From TMED109 sp002684605 (lineage in GTDB: Bacteria > Pseudomonadota > Alphaproteobacteria > TMED109), in contig CAJWSU010000001.1 in NCBI GenBank assembly GCA_913046335.1, positions 1 to 64,000 of the forward strand: a stretch of 64,000 nt of DNA. Reading direction: 5' to 3'. The first letter of the stretch is position 1, and every line of letters begins with the position of its first letter. Below are positions 34,666-43,715 of the stretch, in pieces. Under the pieces are notes generated by a model that was given only the letters and a program-made list of their open reading frames with translations, searched no databases and was not told where the DNA came from. A program made the position numbers and the translations under genes.

Positions 34666-35187
34666 TTATCCAATCTTTATAGTTGTATCATCTAAATATA
34701 CGTAAGGCGGAACTTCTAAATTAGTTGGCGCTGGCCCTTTTCTTATTCTGCCTGAAGTATCATAATGTGAACCATGACAAGGACAAAACCATCCTCCATA
34801 TTCACCTTGTTGACCTAATGGAACACAACCTAAATGAGTACAGACCCCCACCATAACTAAATATTTAGCATTTTTAACTCTATCTGCATCTATTTGTGGG
34901 TCTTTTAAAGAATTAATATCCACATCTCTAGCTTTAGCAATTTCATCTTCTGTTCTACACCTTATAAATAAAGGCTTTCCTCGCCATAACACACTTATAG
35001 ATTGTCCTGGTTGTAATGGCTCTAAATCCACTTCTATAGTAGCTAAGGCCAGAACATCTGCTGAAGGGTTCATTTGATCTATTAAAGGCCATGCTGCCGC
35101 ACCTGCAGCTGTAGCAACTGTTAAACCTGAAGTTATATGAATAAAATCTCTTCTCGATTTACTATCTTTATCTTTATTTTTTTCCAA
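34666..35187 (-). CDS. petA: Rieske iron-sulfur protein, bc1 complex
   Basis: 173 residues. The N-terminus has a twin-arginine-like motif (SRRDFIHITSG) and a hydrophobic anchor, followed by the Rieske domain with both cluster-binding loops: CTHLGCVPL and WFCPCHGSHYD (two Cys, two His), then GPAPTNLEVPPY. Accepts electrons from ubiquinol and passes them to cytochrome c1. First gene of petABC; its promoter should lie in the 212-bp spacer shared with hemF. Confidence 0.97.
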   Translation of the reverse strand: MEKNKDKDSKSRRDFIHITSGLTVATAAGAAAWPLIDQMNPSADVLALATIEVDLEPLQPGQSISVLWRGKPLFIRCRTEDEIAKARDVDINSLKDPQIDADRVKNAKYLVMVGVCTHLGCVPLGQQGEYGGWFCPCHGSHYDTSGRIRKGPAPTNLEVPPYVYLDDTTIKIG

Positions 35188-35257
35188 TTTAATTACCTCT
35201 TTAATAAAAAAAAATGATATTTACTTAATAGATTATAAAGATCTCATTCTTATGTTT

Positions 35258-35285
35258 TTGACATTTTAATAAATTAATTTAAATT
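35258..35285 (+). promoter_or_regulatory. Candidate sigma-70 promoter for hemF
   Basis: A perfect -35 hexamer TTGACA (35258-35263) and, 16 bases on, TAAATT (35280-35285, 4 of 6 matches to the -10 consensus). About 115 bases before the hemF start. The very AT-rich setting makes the -10 weak evidence. Confidence 0.3.
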
Positions 35286-35368
35286 ATATACTTACTACAT
35301 ATTAAAATATTAATAGACAAGTTTTTTTCAAGCTATAAATATATATTTATTTAGATATAGGTTAAAGG

Positions 35369-35388
35369 ATATAAAGCAATCTTTATAT
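35369..35388. promoter_or_regulatory. Perfect 8-bp dyad in the hemF leader
   Basis: Arms ATATAAAG and CTTTATAT enclose the 4-base loop CAAT, ending 11 bases before the hemF ATG. It overlaps the only purine-rich candidate ribosome site (AAAGGAT). It could be an operator or an RNA hairpin that affects hemF translation. Confidence 0.4.
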
Positions 35389-35399
35389 TAAATTAAATT

Positions 35400-36281
35400 A
35401 TGGATAAAAATATAAACAACTATAATGATTATAGATTTATCGAAAAAAATTTCTATAATCTAAGAAATCAAATATGTTCATCTTTTGAATCTATAGAAAA
35501 ATCTCTTACTTTGGGACAAAATTTAGATTTACTGCCTGGAAAATTTAATAAAAAATCATGGAAAAGAAAACCAGATAAAGGTTTTTCATCAGGTGGCGGT
35601 GGAGTTATGTCAATTATGCATGGACGGGTTTTTGAGAAAGTTGGAGTAAATATATCCACAGTAAAAGGAAAATTTACTGATGAAATGAGAAATAAAATAC
35701 CTGGTGCAAAGGAAAATCCAAATTTTTATGCAACAGGCATATCTCTTGTTGCTCATATGCAATCTCCTCTTATTCCAGCAGCACACTTTAATACTAGGTT
35801 TATAAGCACTACAAAAAATTGGTTTGGAGGAGGTTCTGATTTAACACCGACATATATGAATAAATCTAAATCAATTAGTAATATATTTCATTCACAATTA
35901 AAAAAATCATGCGATAAATACGATCCTTTATATTATCCAAAATATAAAAAATGGTGTGATGAGTATTTCTATTTACCACATAGAAAAGAAGCAAGAGGCT
36001 TAGGTGGCATATTTTTTGATTATTTAGATAGTGATTTTGAAAATGATTTCAATTTTGTTAAAGATATAGGACAGACTTTTTTAGAAACATATTCTCAAAT
36101 TATTAAATCTAAAATAAATAAAAAATGGAATGCTAAACAAAAAAACGATCAGCTTATTAGAAGAGGAAGGTATGTAGAATTTAATTTACTTTATGATAGA
36201 GGCACAGCTTTTGGATTAAAAACTGAAGGCAATATAGATGCAATATTTATGTCTCTTCCTCCTATGGCATCATGGTCATAG
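35400..36281 (+). CDS. hemF: Oxygen-dependent coproporphyrinogen III oxidase
   Basis: Converts coproporphyrinogen III to protoporphyrinogen IX using O2. 293 residues: SSGGGGVMSIMHGRVFEKVG, HFNTRFISTTKNWFGGGSDL with TPTY next, YLPHRKEARGLGGIFFDYL, RRGRYVEFNLLYDRGTAFGL and ending MSLPPMASWS. Oxygen dependence fits the aerobic respiratory genes around it, and the haem product serves the adjacent bc1 complex. Its last 6 bp overlap the convergent CCA-adding enzyme gene. Confidence 0.97.
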   Translation: MDKNINNYNDYRFIEKNFYNLRNQICSSFESIEKSLTLGQNLDLLPGKFNKKSWKRKPDKGFSSGGGGVMSIMHGRVFEKVGVNISTVKGKFTDEMRNKIPGAKENPNFYATGISLVAHMQSPLIPAAHFNTRFISTTKNWFGGGSDLTPTYMNKSKSISNIFHSQLKKSCDKYDPLYYPKYKKWCDEYFYLPHRKEARGLGGIFFDYLDSDFENDFNFVKDIGQTFLETYSQIIKSKINKKWNAKQKNDQLIRRGRYVEFNLLYDRGTAFGLKTEGNIDAIFMSLPPMASWS

Positions 36282-37523
36282 TTTTTTAATAAAACTTATA
36301 CATTTATTCTTATCAGGCATACAATCATTGTTTATCCACCAATCTCTGGTTGTCTTAATTATTTGTCCTATTTTTTTACCTTCACTCATTCCTATTTTTT
36401 TTAAATCTTTTCCTGATATAGGAAACATCGGTGGAGCATTATTAAAAATATTTAAAAACATTTTAACTTTCTTATTGTCAATAATTGATAAAATCTCTTT
36501 TAATTCTAATACAAATAATTCACCCTCATCTAACCATAGCTTTGTAATAAAGTTTTTAGTAATAATTTCATTTTTAGATATCCAAGCAATGTTTCTATTA
36601 AGTAAGTTTTTATCATTATTAGATAAACTAAACCTATCTACAATAGATAAAACAATCTTACTTGAATTGTATTTTTTATTATTCTGTAATGTAATAATAA
36701 ATGAAGTATAAAGTATAAATGCATAACTATTTCTATTTTTATTTGTGTTCAAAACAGAAATTATTTTTTTTAAAAGATTTTTTTCTAAATTAAAATTTTC
36801 TACTAATGAAGGGCTATAAAGAGCATTCATTATATTCTTCTCAACTAAAATATTAATTATATTTTTAGAATCTTTTTCTAAAAATATTTTTTCTAATTCA
36901 GCTAAAATTCTTCTGCCTGAAATTATACTTAAGTATTTTGCATACTTTATACAAGATTCCATAGAATCTTTATCTATATTTTTAGAGTATTTTGAAAAAA
37001 ACCTAAAATAACGAATTATCCTAATATAATCTTCTTTTATTCTTGTTTGCGGCTTACCTATAAAACGTAAGGTTTTACTTTCTAAATCTTTAAAACCTAA
37101 ACCAGTTGGATCTATTATTGATCCATATTCATCAGAATAAAGAGCATTAATAGTAAAATCTCTTCTATATGCATCATCTTCCCAAGAGCCTTCAAAAATC
37201 ACTCTGGCATGCCTTCCATCAGTAATAATATCTTTTCTAAGAGACGTTATTTCATAAGACTTATTTTTATTAAAAACTGTTATTGTTCCATGGTCTATTC
37301 CTATAGGCTTAACATTATAGCCCGCTTTTAATAAAATTTTCATAGATTCATCTGGTAGTAACTTAGATGCAAAATCAATATCCTTTACAGGAATACCAGA
37401 TAACCAATCTCTTACAGCTCCTCCTACTATCATTGTTTTATCAGAGCCGCCTAAGATCATCATAATTTCATATGCTATCCCAGATGACCAAGGAGGAGAT
37501 ATATTTAAATTAACGTTTAACAT
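36276..37523 (-). CDS. cca: CCA tRNA nucleotidyltransferase / poly(A) polymerase family
   Basis: Class II nucleotidyltransferase, 415 residues. Head domain MIVGGAVRDWLSG, catalytic DIDFAS, TSLRKDIITDGRHARVIFEG, RRDFTINALY and IIDPTGLGFKDL; neck RIKEDYIRIIRYFRFFSKYS; helical tail. In alphaproteobacteria this type repairs or adds the 3'-CCA of tRNAs. A poly(A) polymerase role cannot be excluded from sequence. It overlaps DUF6111 by 14 bp upstream and hemF by 6 bp downstream, and ends with TGA. Confidence 0.92.
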   Translation of the reverse strand: MLNVNLNISPPWSSGIAYEIMMILGGSDKTMIVGGAVRDWLSGIPVKDIDFASKLLPDESMKILLKAGYNVKPIGIDHGTITVFNKNKSYEITSLRKDIITDGRHARVIFEGSWEDDAYRRDFTINALYSDEYGSIIDPTGLGFKDLESKTLRFIGKPQTRIKEDYIRIIRYFRFFSKYSKNIDKDSMESCIKYAKYLSIISGRRILAELEKIFLEKDSKNIINILVEKNIMNALYSPSLVENFNLEKNLLKKIISVLNTNKNRNSYAFILYTSFIITLQNNKKYNSSKIVLSIVDRFSLSNNDKNLLNRNIAWISKNEIITKNFITKLWLDEGELFVLELKEILSIIDNKKVKMFLNIFNNAPPMFPISGKDLKKIGMSEGKKIGQIIKTTRDWWINNDCMPDKNKCISFIKKL

Positions 37524-37773
37524 GTCCTGGCTCTATACCTTCTTCAGTCATTTTAGGTGGAATATAAGTGCCTCCAGGCTTTTCTTCAAATTGTATAAAC
37601 CTAAAAAATACTAAAGTTACTCCAAATAAAATTATGGTTATAACTATAAAAAAAAACCAAGGTGGCCTTAAAGAATTATCGTCGTCCTTATTTTTTCTAG
37701 ATAGAATATACCAAACCAAAAGTATTATTAGAAAAATAATAATTGGCAAAAACCTAATTATAAATGCACTCAT
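37510..37773 (-). CDS. DUF6111 family small membrane protein
   Basis: 87 residues with two hydrophobic segments (about 6-22 and 40-62) and a Pro/Gly-rich tail ending GTYIPPKMTEEGIEPGHVKR. I recognise it by size, topology and position between a Nudix gene and the CCA-adding enzyme, where alphaproteobacteria carry the DUF6111 family. Function unknown. Its 3' end overlaps the CCA gene by 14 bp. Confidence 0.75.
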   Translation of the reverse strand: MSAFIIRFLPIIIFLIILLVWYILSRKNKDDDNSLRPPWFFFIVITIILFGVTLVFFRFIQFEEKPGGTYIPPKMTEEGIEPGHVKR

Positions 37774-37798
37774 TTAATTATCCTTTATAAATTATATA

Positions 37799-38407
37799 CT
37801 AATACAAATTCATAATTTCGCAAAAATTTACAATTATTCTTGCTGTAGAACCCCATATCTTTTTATTATTCCAATTATATTGATAATAGGAGTAAGACTT
37901 ATTTTTATAATTTGCATATTCTATTTTTTGGTTATTTTTTTCTATAAAATAGTCTAATGGCACTTCAAAAATATCAGCCACTTCTTTTTCTTGAAGAACA
38001 GGAATATAATTACTATCTATCAAGCCTATAACTGGGGTAACTTTAAAGTTTGTACCTGTTATACAATCATCCAGCTGTCCTAATAGGTTAATTTGATCAC
38101 TTTTTATGCCTACTTCCTCAAATGATTCTCTTTTAGCACATTCTATAATATTCTTATCAGTTTTTTCTAATTTTCCACCGGGAAAACAAACCTGTCCTGG
38201 ATGAGAAGGTAAATCTTTAGATCTAGTAGTTAAAATGACCTTTAATTCATTATTTTTTTCTATTAAAGGGAATAAAACAGCAGCTATTTTATAACTATTG
38301 CTATCTAAATTTATGTTTTTTTTATTATTGTTTAAGTTCATATCTGCAATAATATTGTTATGTCGGTTAGCTAGTTCTTTCTTAATATTTAAACAAAATT
38401 TATTCAT
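37799..38407 (-). CDS. Nudix hydrolase, CoA-pyrophosphatase (NudL) type
   Basis: 202 residues. SHPGQVCFPGGKLE precedes the Nudix box, whose core RESFEEVGI carries the metal-binding glutamates. The SHxGQ/FPGG lead-in is typical of the NudL/CoA diphosphatase branch, which hydrolyses CoA and oxidised CoA. C-terminal NKKIWGSTARIIVNF is also family-like. Cytoplasmic. 25 bp upstream of DUF6111 and 12 bp downstream of DUF1285. Confidence 0.88.
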   Translation of the reverse strand: MNKFCLNIKKELANRHNNIIADMNLNNNKKNINLDSNSYKIAAVLFPLIEKNNELKVILTTRSKDLPSHPGQVCFPGGKLEKTDKNIIECAKRESFEEVGIKSDQINLLGQLDDCITGTNFKVTPVIGLIDSNYIPVLQEKEVADIFEVPLDYFIEKNNQKIEYANYKNKSYSYYQYNWNNKKIWGSTARIIVNFCEIMNLY

Positions 38408-38419
38408 TTTACACCTAAC

Positions 38420-38911
38420 TTATATAAAAACATTTCTTAAAGCTGGCTTATCTAAAATGAAAAACTCTTTACCGCTATATATTCCAGTATGCTCTAAATT
38501 TTTAATATTTTTAGTGTCTAAAAAACCTACTAATTCATAATATACTGCTCTAGAAACTCTAGCTATTAAACCTTTGTTAACTAGACTGTATGGTACAAAT
38601 TCATCAGAATTTTCTTTAGCTTCTACCCATATAGGATTTTTTTTTCCTAATGTAAACTTAACACCTGCATTAGTAGTAAAAGTAAAATATGTTAAATTAT
38701 TATTATTTATTCTATCCATGCTCGTTATTAAATAAGGAACATCTTTTACTTCAACTAATACATCCTCTAAGGGTGTCCTAAGATGAAATGTATTATCTTT
38801 ATCCTTAACAAGGATAGAAGAAAATAGCTTTATCATTGGCATACGAGTAATTTTTGATCCCATATAGTACCAGTCACCATATGCATCTATTAAAAAAGGT
38901 GCTTTATTCAT
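38420..38911 (-). CDS. DUF1285 domain protein
   Basis: 163 residues matching DUF1285: GDWYYMGSKITRMPMIKLFS near the start, then HLRTPLEDVLVEVKDVPYLI and LGKKNPIWVEA. No signal peptide or membrane segment. Function unknown. Conserved position: head of the minus-strand run DUF1285-Nudix-DUF6111-CCA and divergent from the MoxR-DUF58 cluster, sharing the spacer with the tandem 21-bp repeat. Confidence 0.85.
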   Translation of the reverse strand: MNKAPFLIDAYGDWYYMGSKITRMPMIKLFSSILVKDKDNTFHLRTPLEDVLVEVKDVPYLITSMDRINNNNLTYFTFTTNAGVKFTLGKKNPIWVEAKENSDEFVPYSLVNKGLIARVSRAVYYELVGFLDTKNIKNLEHTGIYSGKEFFILDKPALRNVFI

Positions 38912-38969
38912 AATTATGTTTATATAATAGATTAATTTAAATCTACATATTATATTATTTAATCTATTT

Positions 38970-39011
38970 TTTATGTTAACAATATTTAATTTTATGTTAA
39001 CAATATTTAAT
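38970..39011. repeat. Tandem 21-bp direct repeat with TGTTAACA cores
   Basis: Two identical 21-bp units, 38970-38990 and 38991-39011, each with the palindrome TGTTAACA (38974-38981 and 38995-39002). The spacing of 21 bp is two helical turns, placing both cores on one face of the DNA. It lies between divergent DUF1285 and moxR, a natural operator position. The TTAACA half also resembles a -35 hexamer. Confidence 0.6.
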
Positions 39012-39070
39012 CTAATTTAATGATAATAATCGTATAGTTTGTTACAAAAATGTTAATAGGGTCTGTAAAA

Positions 39071-40060
39071 ATGCAAAAAAATACTCCAAAAGAATTAAAA
39101 GATATCAAAAACCTTCACAATAATATTGTTGCGATAAGAAACCATGCAAACGAAATTGTATTTGGACAAGAAGAAGTAATTGATAAAATAATTATCACCT
39201 TATTATCTGGAGGACATACTCTTTTAGTAGGTTTACCGGGTTTAGCTAAAACTAGATTGGTAAGAAGCCTAGGTACAATAATGGGATTAAGCAGAAAAAG
39301 AATTCAGTTCACACCTGATTTAATGCCTACTGATATAATAGGGTCAGAAATACTAGAAGAATCGTTAAAAGGAAAAAGAAGTTTTAAATTCATAGAAGGG
39401 CCAGTTTTCTCTCAATTTTTATTAGCTGATGAAATAAATCGTGCTAGCCCAAGAACCCAATCTGCTTTACTTCAGGCAATGCAGGAGAGAATAGTAACTG
39501 TCGCAGGTAACAATTATGATCTACCAAAACCATTTCATGTATTAGCAACACAAAATCCTATAGAACAAGAAGGTACCTATCCTCTTCCGGAAGCTCAGTT
39601 GGATAGATTTTTAATGCAAATAAATATTACTTATGCAGATAAAAAATCAGAGAAACAAATGCTAATAGCAACTACAGGTAAAGAAGAACTAGCTCCTAAA
39701 AAAATTATTTCTTCTAAACAATTAATTGCGGCGCAAAATTTAATAAAATCTATTCCAGTTGGAGACCAAGTTGTTGAATCAATTTTAGATTTAGTTACAA
39801 ATGCAAGACCCGAAACATCCAAACTAAAAATAGTAAAAAATAACTTAGCTTGGGGGCCTGGCCCAAGAGCTAGTCAATCAATGATGTTAGCTTGCAGAGC
39901 GAGAGCTGTTATGCAAGGAAGGCTTACTCCATCTATAGATGATGTTATAGCTTTAGCGGAACCTATTTTGAAACATAGAATGAATCTAAATTATTCTGCT
40001 AGAGCTGATGGAAACTCTTTAAGTAAAGTTTTATCTGAACTAGTTAGAAACTTAAAATAA
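39071..40060 (+). CDS. MoxR-family AAA+ ATPase
   Basis: 329 residues from the ATG at 39071, preferred because TAGGG lies 10 bases before it; an upstream in-frame ATG (39050) would add 7 residues but has no ribosome site. MoxR ATPases act as chaperones with vWA-domain partners. Motifs: Walker A GLPGLAKT, Walker B LLADEINRASPRTQSALLQA, sensor FHVLATQNPIEQEGTYPLPE and AQLDRFLM. It heads a tight run with a DUF58 protein and two large vWA-like membrane proteins. Confidence 0.93.
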   Translation: MQKNTPKELKDIKNLHNNIVAIRNHANEIVFGQEEVIDKIIITLLSGGHTLLVGLPGLAKTRLVRSLGTIMGLSRKRIQFTPDLMPTDIIGSEILEESLKGKRSFKFIEGPVFSQFLLADEINRASPRTQSALLQAMQERIVTVAGNNYDLPKPFHVLATQNPIEQEGTYPLPEAQLDRFLMQINITYADKKSEKQMLIATTGKEELAPKKIISSKQLIAAQNLIKSIPVGDQVVESILDLVTNARPETSKLKIVKNNLAWGPGPRASQSMMLACRARAVMQGRLTPSIDDVIALAEPILKHRMNLNYSARADGNSLSKVLSELVRNLK

Positions 40061-40074
40061 CAAAGTACATAGTA

Positions 40075-40950
40075 ATGAGAATAAAAGCTGAAAAGTTAAC
40101 ACTTCAAATACCAAGTTTATTAGTTAAGGCAAACAATATAGCTAATACTGTCTGGGAAGGCGCTCATAATAGAAACAGATCAGGTATTGGAGATAATTTT
40201 TGGCAATTCCGGAAATATAGTTATGGAGATCCTGCACATTTGATAGATTGGAAAAAATCCGCCAAATCTAATAATACATTTGTTCAAGAAAAAGAACTGT
40301 CTACATTACAAAATATCGTAATTTGGAGAGATACATCTAAATCAATGAGCTTTAGTTCTAATAAAAATATTGATACAAAAGCATATAGATCAGACTTACT
40401 AACATTAGCGCTGACTATAATATTTTCAAAATCTGGAGAGAATATAGTACTTAATGGACTTAACTCAAAGCTCATGCATGGTAAAGAGGCAATAAATTTT
40501 ATTTCTAGTCAAATGTCAGAAAAAATAAAAGATATTTTCATATCTAAGCCTAATGTAAATGAAATAAAAAATAATTCAGAAGTAATATTAATTAGTGACT
40601 TTCTTAATGATATTGAGCAAACGAAAGAAATCATACAAAACCTATCAAGTAGAGGAATTAATGGAAACATAATTCAAATTTTAGATCCTGCTGAAATAAC
40701 ATTTCCTTACAAAGGACGTATAAATTTTAGTGACTTAGAAAAAGAAGAAAGTATCCTAATAGGAAAAGCAGAATCTTTAAGAACTAGTTATAAAAAATTA
40801 ATAACTGCTCATTGCAACAAAATAAAAAAAATAGCTTTAGCTTATTCATGGAAATATTATTTAGATACTACAGATGTGGCTGCAGAAACATCACTATTAA
40901 AAATTTGTAATATATTATCTAATCACGATAACCAAAAGTTAGACTCATAA
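40075..40950 (+). CDS. DUF58 domain protein
   Basis: 291 residues. DUF58 signature FRKYSYGDPAHLIDWKKSAK, preceded by GIGDNFWQF, then a vWA-like segment whose metal-site motif is intact (IVIWRDTSKSM: Asp86, Ser88, Ser90). No membrane segment seen, so probably cytoplasmic and a direct partner of the MoxR ATPase encoded 14 bp upstream. It ends 2 bp before the DUF4159 gene. The client of this chaperone pair is unknown. Confidence 0.88.
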   Translation: MRIKAEKLTLQIPSLLVKANNIANTVWEGAHNRNRSGIGDNFWQFRKYSYGDPAHLIDWKKSAKSNNTFVQEKELSTLQNIVIWRDTSKSMSFSSNKNIDTKAYRSDLLTLALTIIFSKSGENIVLNGLNSKLMHGKEAINFISSQMSEKIKDIFISKPNVNEIKNNSEVILISDFLNDIEQTKEIIQNLSSRGINGNIIQILDPAEITFPYKGRINFSDLEKEESILIGKAESLRTSYKKLITAHCNKIKKIALAYSWKYYLDTTDVAAETSLLKICNILSNHDNQKLDS

Positions 40951-40952
40951 AT

Positions 40953-43712
40953 ATGTTTTTATTATCCTCACTAACTTTTGGAAACCCATTAGCGTTACTG
41001 GGGTTATTATCTTTACCAGGTATATGGCTTTTACTAAAGATATATCCTCCTGTTCCAAAAAATATTTTTTTTCCTGCGATGAATTTTCTTAAAAATTTAG
41101 AAAATAAACAAGAAACCTCTAGCAAGTCGCCTTTATGGCTTTTAATTTTTAGGCTATTATTAGTAGCTATACTAGTACTTGCATTTTCTAACCCTATTTA
41201 TAATTCAAAATCTACTTTTTTAAATGAAGATCCACTTTTATTAATTATTGATAATGGTTGGTCTTCTTCATTAAATTGGGAAAAAAGAAAAGATAAATTA
41301 ATACAAATCATTGAAAAAGCAGAACAAGAGAAATTACCAATAATTATATCTCAATCAGCAAACAAAAATGATATAGTAAATGATCAGTTAATGATGTTAA
41401 CATCTAAAGATGCAAAATCTGTAATAGACAATTTAACTCCCAACCCTTGGCCATCGAATTATTCTTTATTATTAAAACAATTAGACACCTTACCCAAAGA
41501 TAAAAATTATAATATCATATGGATCTGGGATGGAATTGATCATGAAAATACTGACAGTTCTCAAATTTTAGTAAATAAATTAGAAAGTATAGGCAATCTT
41601 ACAATTATTAATTACTTTAATGATACACCAATAAAGATAATCAACGATATTAAAATAAAGACAAATAATAAATTAAGCATAAAAATATCTAGGAATATTG
41701 GTTCATTAGAAGAAACAGTGGCCATTAGAGCAAATGGAAATAAAGGAAAATTACTAAATAGAAAAGAAATTACAATTAAAGAAAATGAAAGAACTGCTGA
41801 GACTGAATTATTAATACCTAATGAATTAAGAAAAGAATTAACTTCTATATCAATAGAAAATGTAAATAATGCAGGTGCTGTTCATCTTTTTGATGAGAGA
41901 TGGAGGAGGCGAACAGTAGGAATATATGGCGATAAAGAATCTTTTAGAACTCAACCCTTGCTATCACCCGCTTATTATTTAGATAGAGCAATTAAATCTT
42001 TCAGTATAGTTAAAATAGGCAGTCTTGAGGAACTAATAGATAAAAAAACTTCTGTTATTATGCTTCCTGGAGTTGGAACTATTAGAGATGAATTAAAAGT
42101 AAAACTAAAGGATTGGATTAAAAAAGGAGGAATATTAATTAGGTTCGCTGGCCCAAACCTTGAAGCAGCAGACACTGACTTACTTCCAGTTACACTAAGG
42201 TCTATGGACTCAAGAGCATTTGGAGGAGCCCTTAGTTGGTCAACACCAGTAACAATTAAAGAATTTTCTATAAACTCCCCTTTAAGTGGTATAAAAATCA
42301 ATAATGATATACTTATTAATAAACAAGTTATAGCTGAACCTTCCTCAGAATTAATAAAAAAAACATGGGCTTCTTTAAAAGATGGCACTCCTTTAATTAC
42401 AGGGCATAGTGATGAAAAAGGATGGAATGTATTTTTTCATATCACTGCTAATGCAGATTGGTCTAATTTACCATTAACAGGAACTTTTGTGGAAATACTA
42501 GATAGAATAATTAACTTATCATCTGGAGACACAGACAACTCTAATGACTTGCCTTTAGCACCTTATAAATTACTTGATGGATTTGGCCGCTTAGTTGATG
42601 CTTCAAATGATGCATTACCGACTAATTTTAATTCTGAAAATTTATCTCCAACTTCAGGCCATGCTCCAGGTTTTTATGGTAATAAACTCTATATGCGTGC
42701 TCTTAACCTTGGAGAAAATATTAAAATTCTATCTCCTCAAACTATAACTTTTCAAAAAAATACAATTTTTGAAAAATTCGAATCAAAAAATACTATAAAT
42801 TTAAAAACATTTTTATTAATTATATTATTGTTCTTAGTATTTATAGATTACTTTATTAGTTTAAATATAAGAGGAAAAATAAAGCTAAATAAACTAGCAA
42901 ATATATATAAGTTTTGTTTTATATTAATAGGTTTTTATTTTACTTTAAATATATCTAATTTATATGCGGCAGAAAAAGCATCGGCTTTGCAAACACACTT
43001 AGCTTATGTAGCTACAGGCAATGATAAAATTGATGAGACTTCTCATTTAGGACTTCTAGAATTAACTAAAGTTTTAAGGGAACGCACTTCAATAGAAGCT
43101 GGTATTCCGGTAGCAATCAATTTAAGTAAAGATGATATCTCTTTTTATCCTATAATTTATTGGCCAATTACTGATAATGAAAATGGCCTATCTGATGATA
43201 TGATTAATAAAGTTCAGGTATATATGAAGAATGGAGGATTAATAGTTTTTGATACTAGAGATCTCAGTCCTACTAATATTATTACTAAAAATAAAAGCAA
43301 AGAACAAAAAGCTTTAAAAGTAATTTTAAAATCTCTTGACTTACCTATACTTATTAAAATTCCAGAAAGTCACGTAATAAGAAGATCTTTTTATCTTTTG
43401 GATAAGCTCCCAGGTAGATATACTGGAGGAGACGTATGGGTAGAAGCAACAGCAATGAATTCTAAAGATGGCGTATCATCCGTTATTATTGGAGGAAATG
43501 ACTGGGCATCCGCTTGGGCCAAAGACTCTAATTATAAACCATTATACTCAGTAATTCCAGGTGGTGAGAAGCAAAGAGAGTTTTCATATCGCTTTGGAGT
43601 AAATTTAGTTATGTATGCAATGACAGGAAATTATAAAGCAGATCAAGTACATATTAAGTCTATTTTAAAAAGATTAAATAACAAACCTAATAAAAAAAAA
43701 GAGATTGAGTAA
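40953..43712 (+). CDS. BatA-like / DUF4159 membrane protein
   Basis: 919 residues. N-terminal BatA-like double membrane hairpin (PLALLGLLSLPGIWLLLKIY, then LLIFRLLLVAILVLAF), followed by a vWA-like domain with a degenerate metal site (IIDNGWSS at Asp100: Gly replaces the first Ser of DxSxS). A glutamine-amidotransferase-like fold (SVIMLPGVGTIRDELK, KKGGILIRFAGPN) follows, then two more membrane helices near 615-665 and a C-terminal DUF4159 domain (YPIIYWPITDNENGLSDD, MKNGGLIVFDTRD). Most of the protein should lie in the periplasm. Function unknown. Confidence 0.85.
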   Translation: MFLLSSLTFGNPLALLGLLSLPGIWLLLKIYPPVPKNIFFPAMNFLKNLENKQETSSKSPLWLLIFRLLLVAILVLAFSNPIYNSKSTFLNEDPLLLIIDNGWSSSLNWEKRKDKLIQIIEKAEQEKLPIIISQSANKNDIVNDQLMMLTSKDAKSVIDNLTPNPWPSNYSLLLKQLDTLPKDKNYNIIWIWDGIDHENTDSSQILVNKLESIGNLTIINYFNDTPIKIINDIKIKTNNKLSIKISRNIGSLEETVAIRANGNKGKLLNRKEITIKENERTAETELLIPNELRKELTSISIENVNNAGAVHLFDERWRRRTVGIYGDKESFRTQPLLSPAYYLDRAIKSFSIVKIGSLEELIDKKTSVIMLPGVGTIRDELKVKLKDWIKKGGILIRFAGPNLEAADTDLLPVTLRSMDSRAFGGALSWSTPVTIKEFSINSPLSGIKINNDILINKQVIAEPSSELIKKTWASLKDGTPLITGHSDEKGWNVFFHITANADWSNLPLTGTFVEILDRIINLSSGDTDNSNDLPLAPYKLLDGFGRLVDASNDALPTNFNSENLSPTSGHAPGFYGNKLYMRALNLGENIKILSPQTITFQKNTIFEKFESKNTINLKTFLLIILLFLVFIDYFISLNIRGKIKLNKLANIYKFCFILIGFYFTLNISNLYAAEKASALQTHLAYVATGNDKIDETSHLGLLELTKVLRERTSIEAGIPVAINLSKDDISFYPIIYWPITDNENGLSDDMINKVQVYMKNGGLIVFDTRDLSPTNIITKNKSKEQKALKVILKSLDLPILIKIPESHVIRRSFYLLDKLPGRYTGGDVWVEATAMNSKDGVSSVIIGGNDWASAWAKDSNYKPLYSVIPGGEKQREFSYRFGVNLVMYAMTGNYKADQVHIKSILKRLNNKPNKKKEIE

Positions 43713-43715
43713 AGC

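Noticed and set aside
35188..35399. FNR/Anr-type site between petA and hemF
   Set aside because: I looked for TTGAT-N4-ATCAA in the divergent spacer and found none.
36238..36711. Plus-strand open frame of 157 residues
   Set aside because: It lies antisense to the well-supported CCA-adding enzyme, is a run of hydrophobic residues typical of reverse-complement AT-rich coding, and has no ribosome site.
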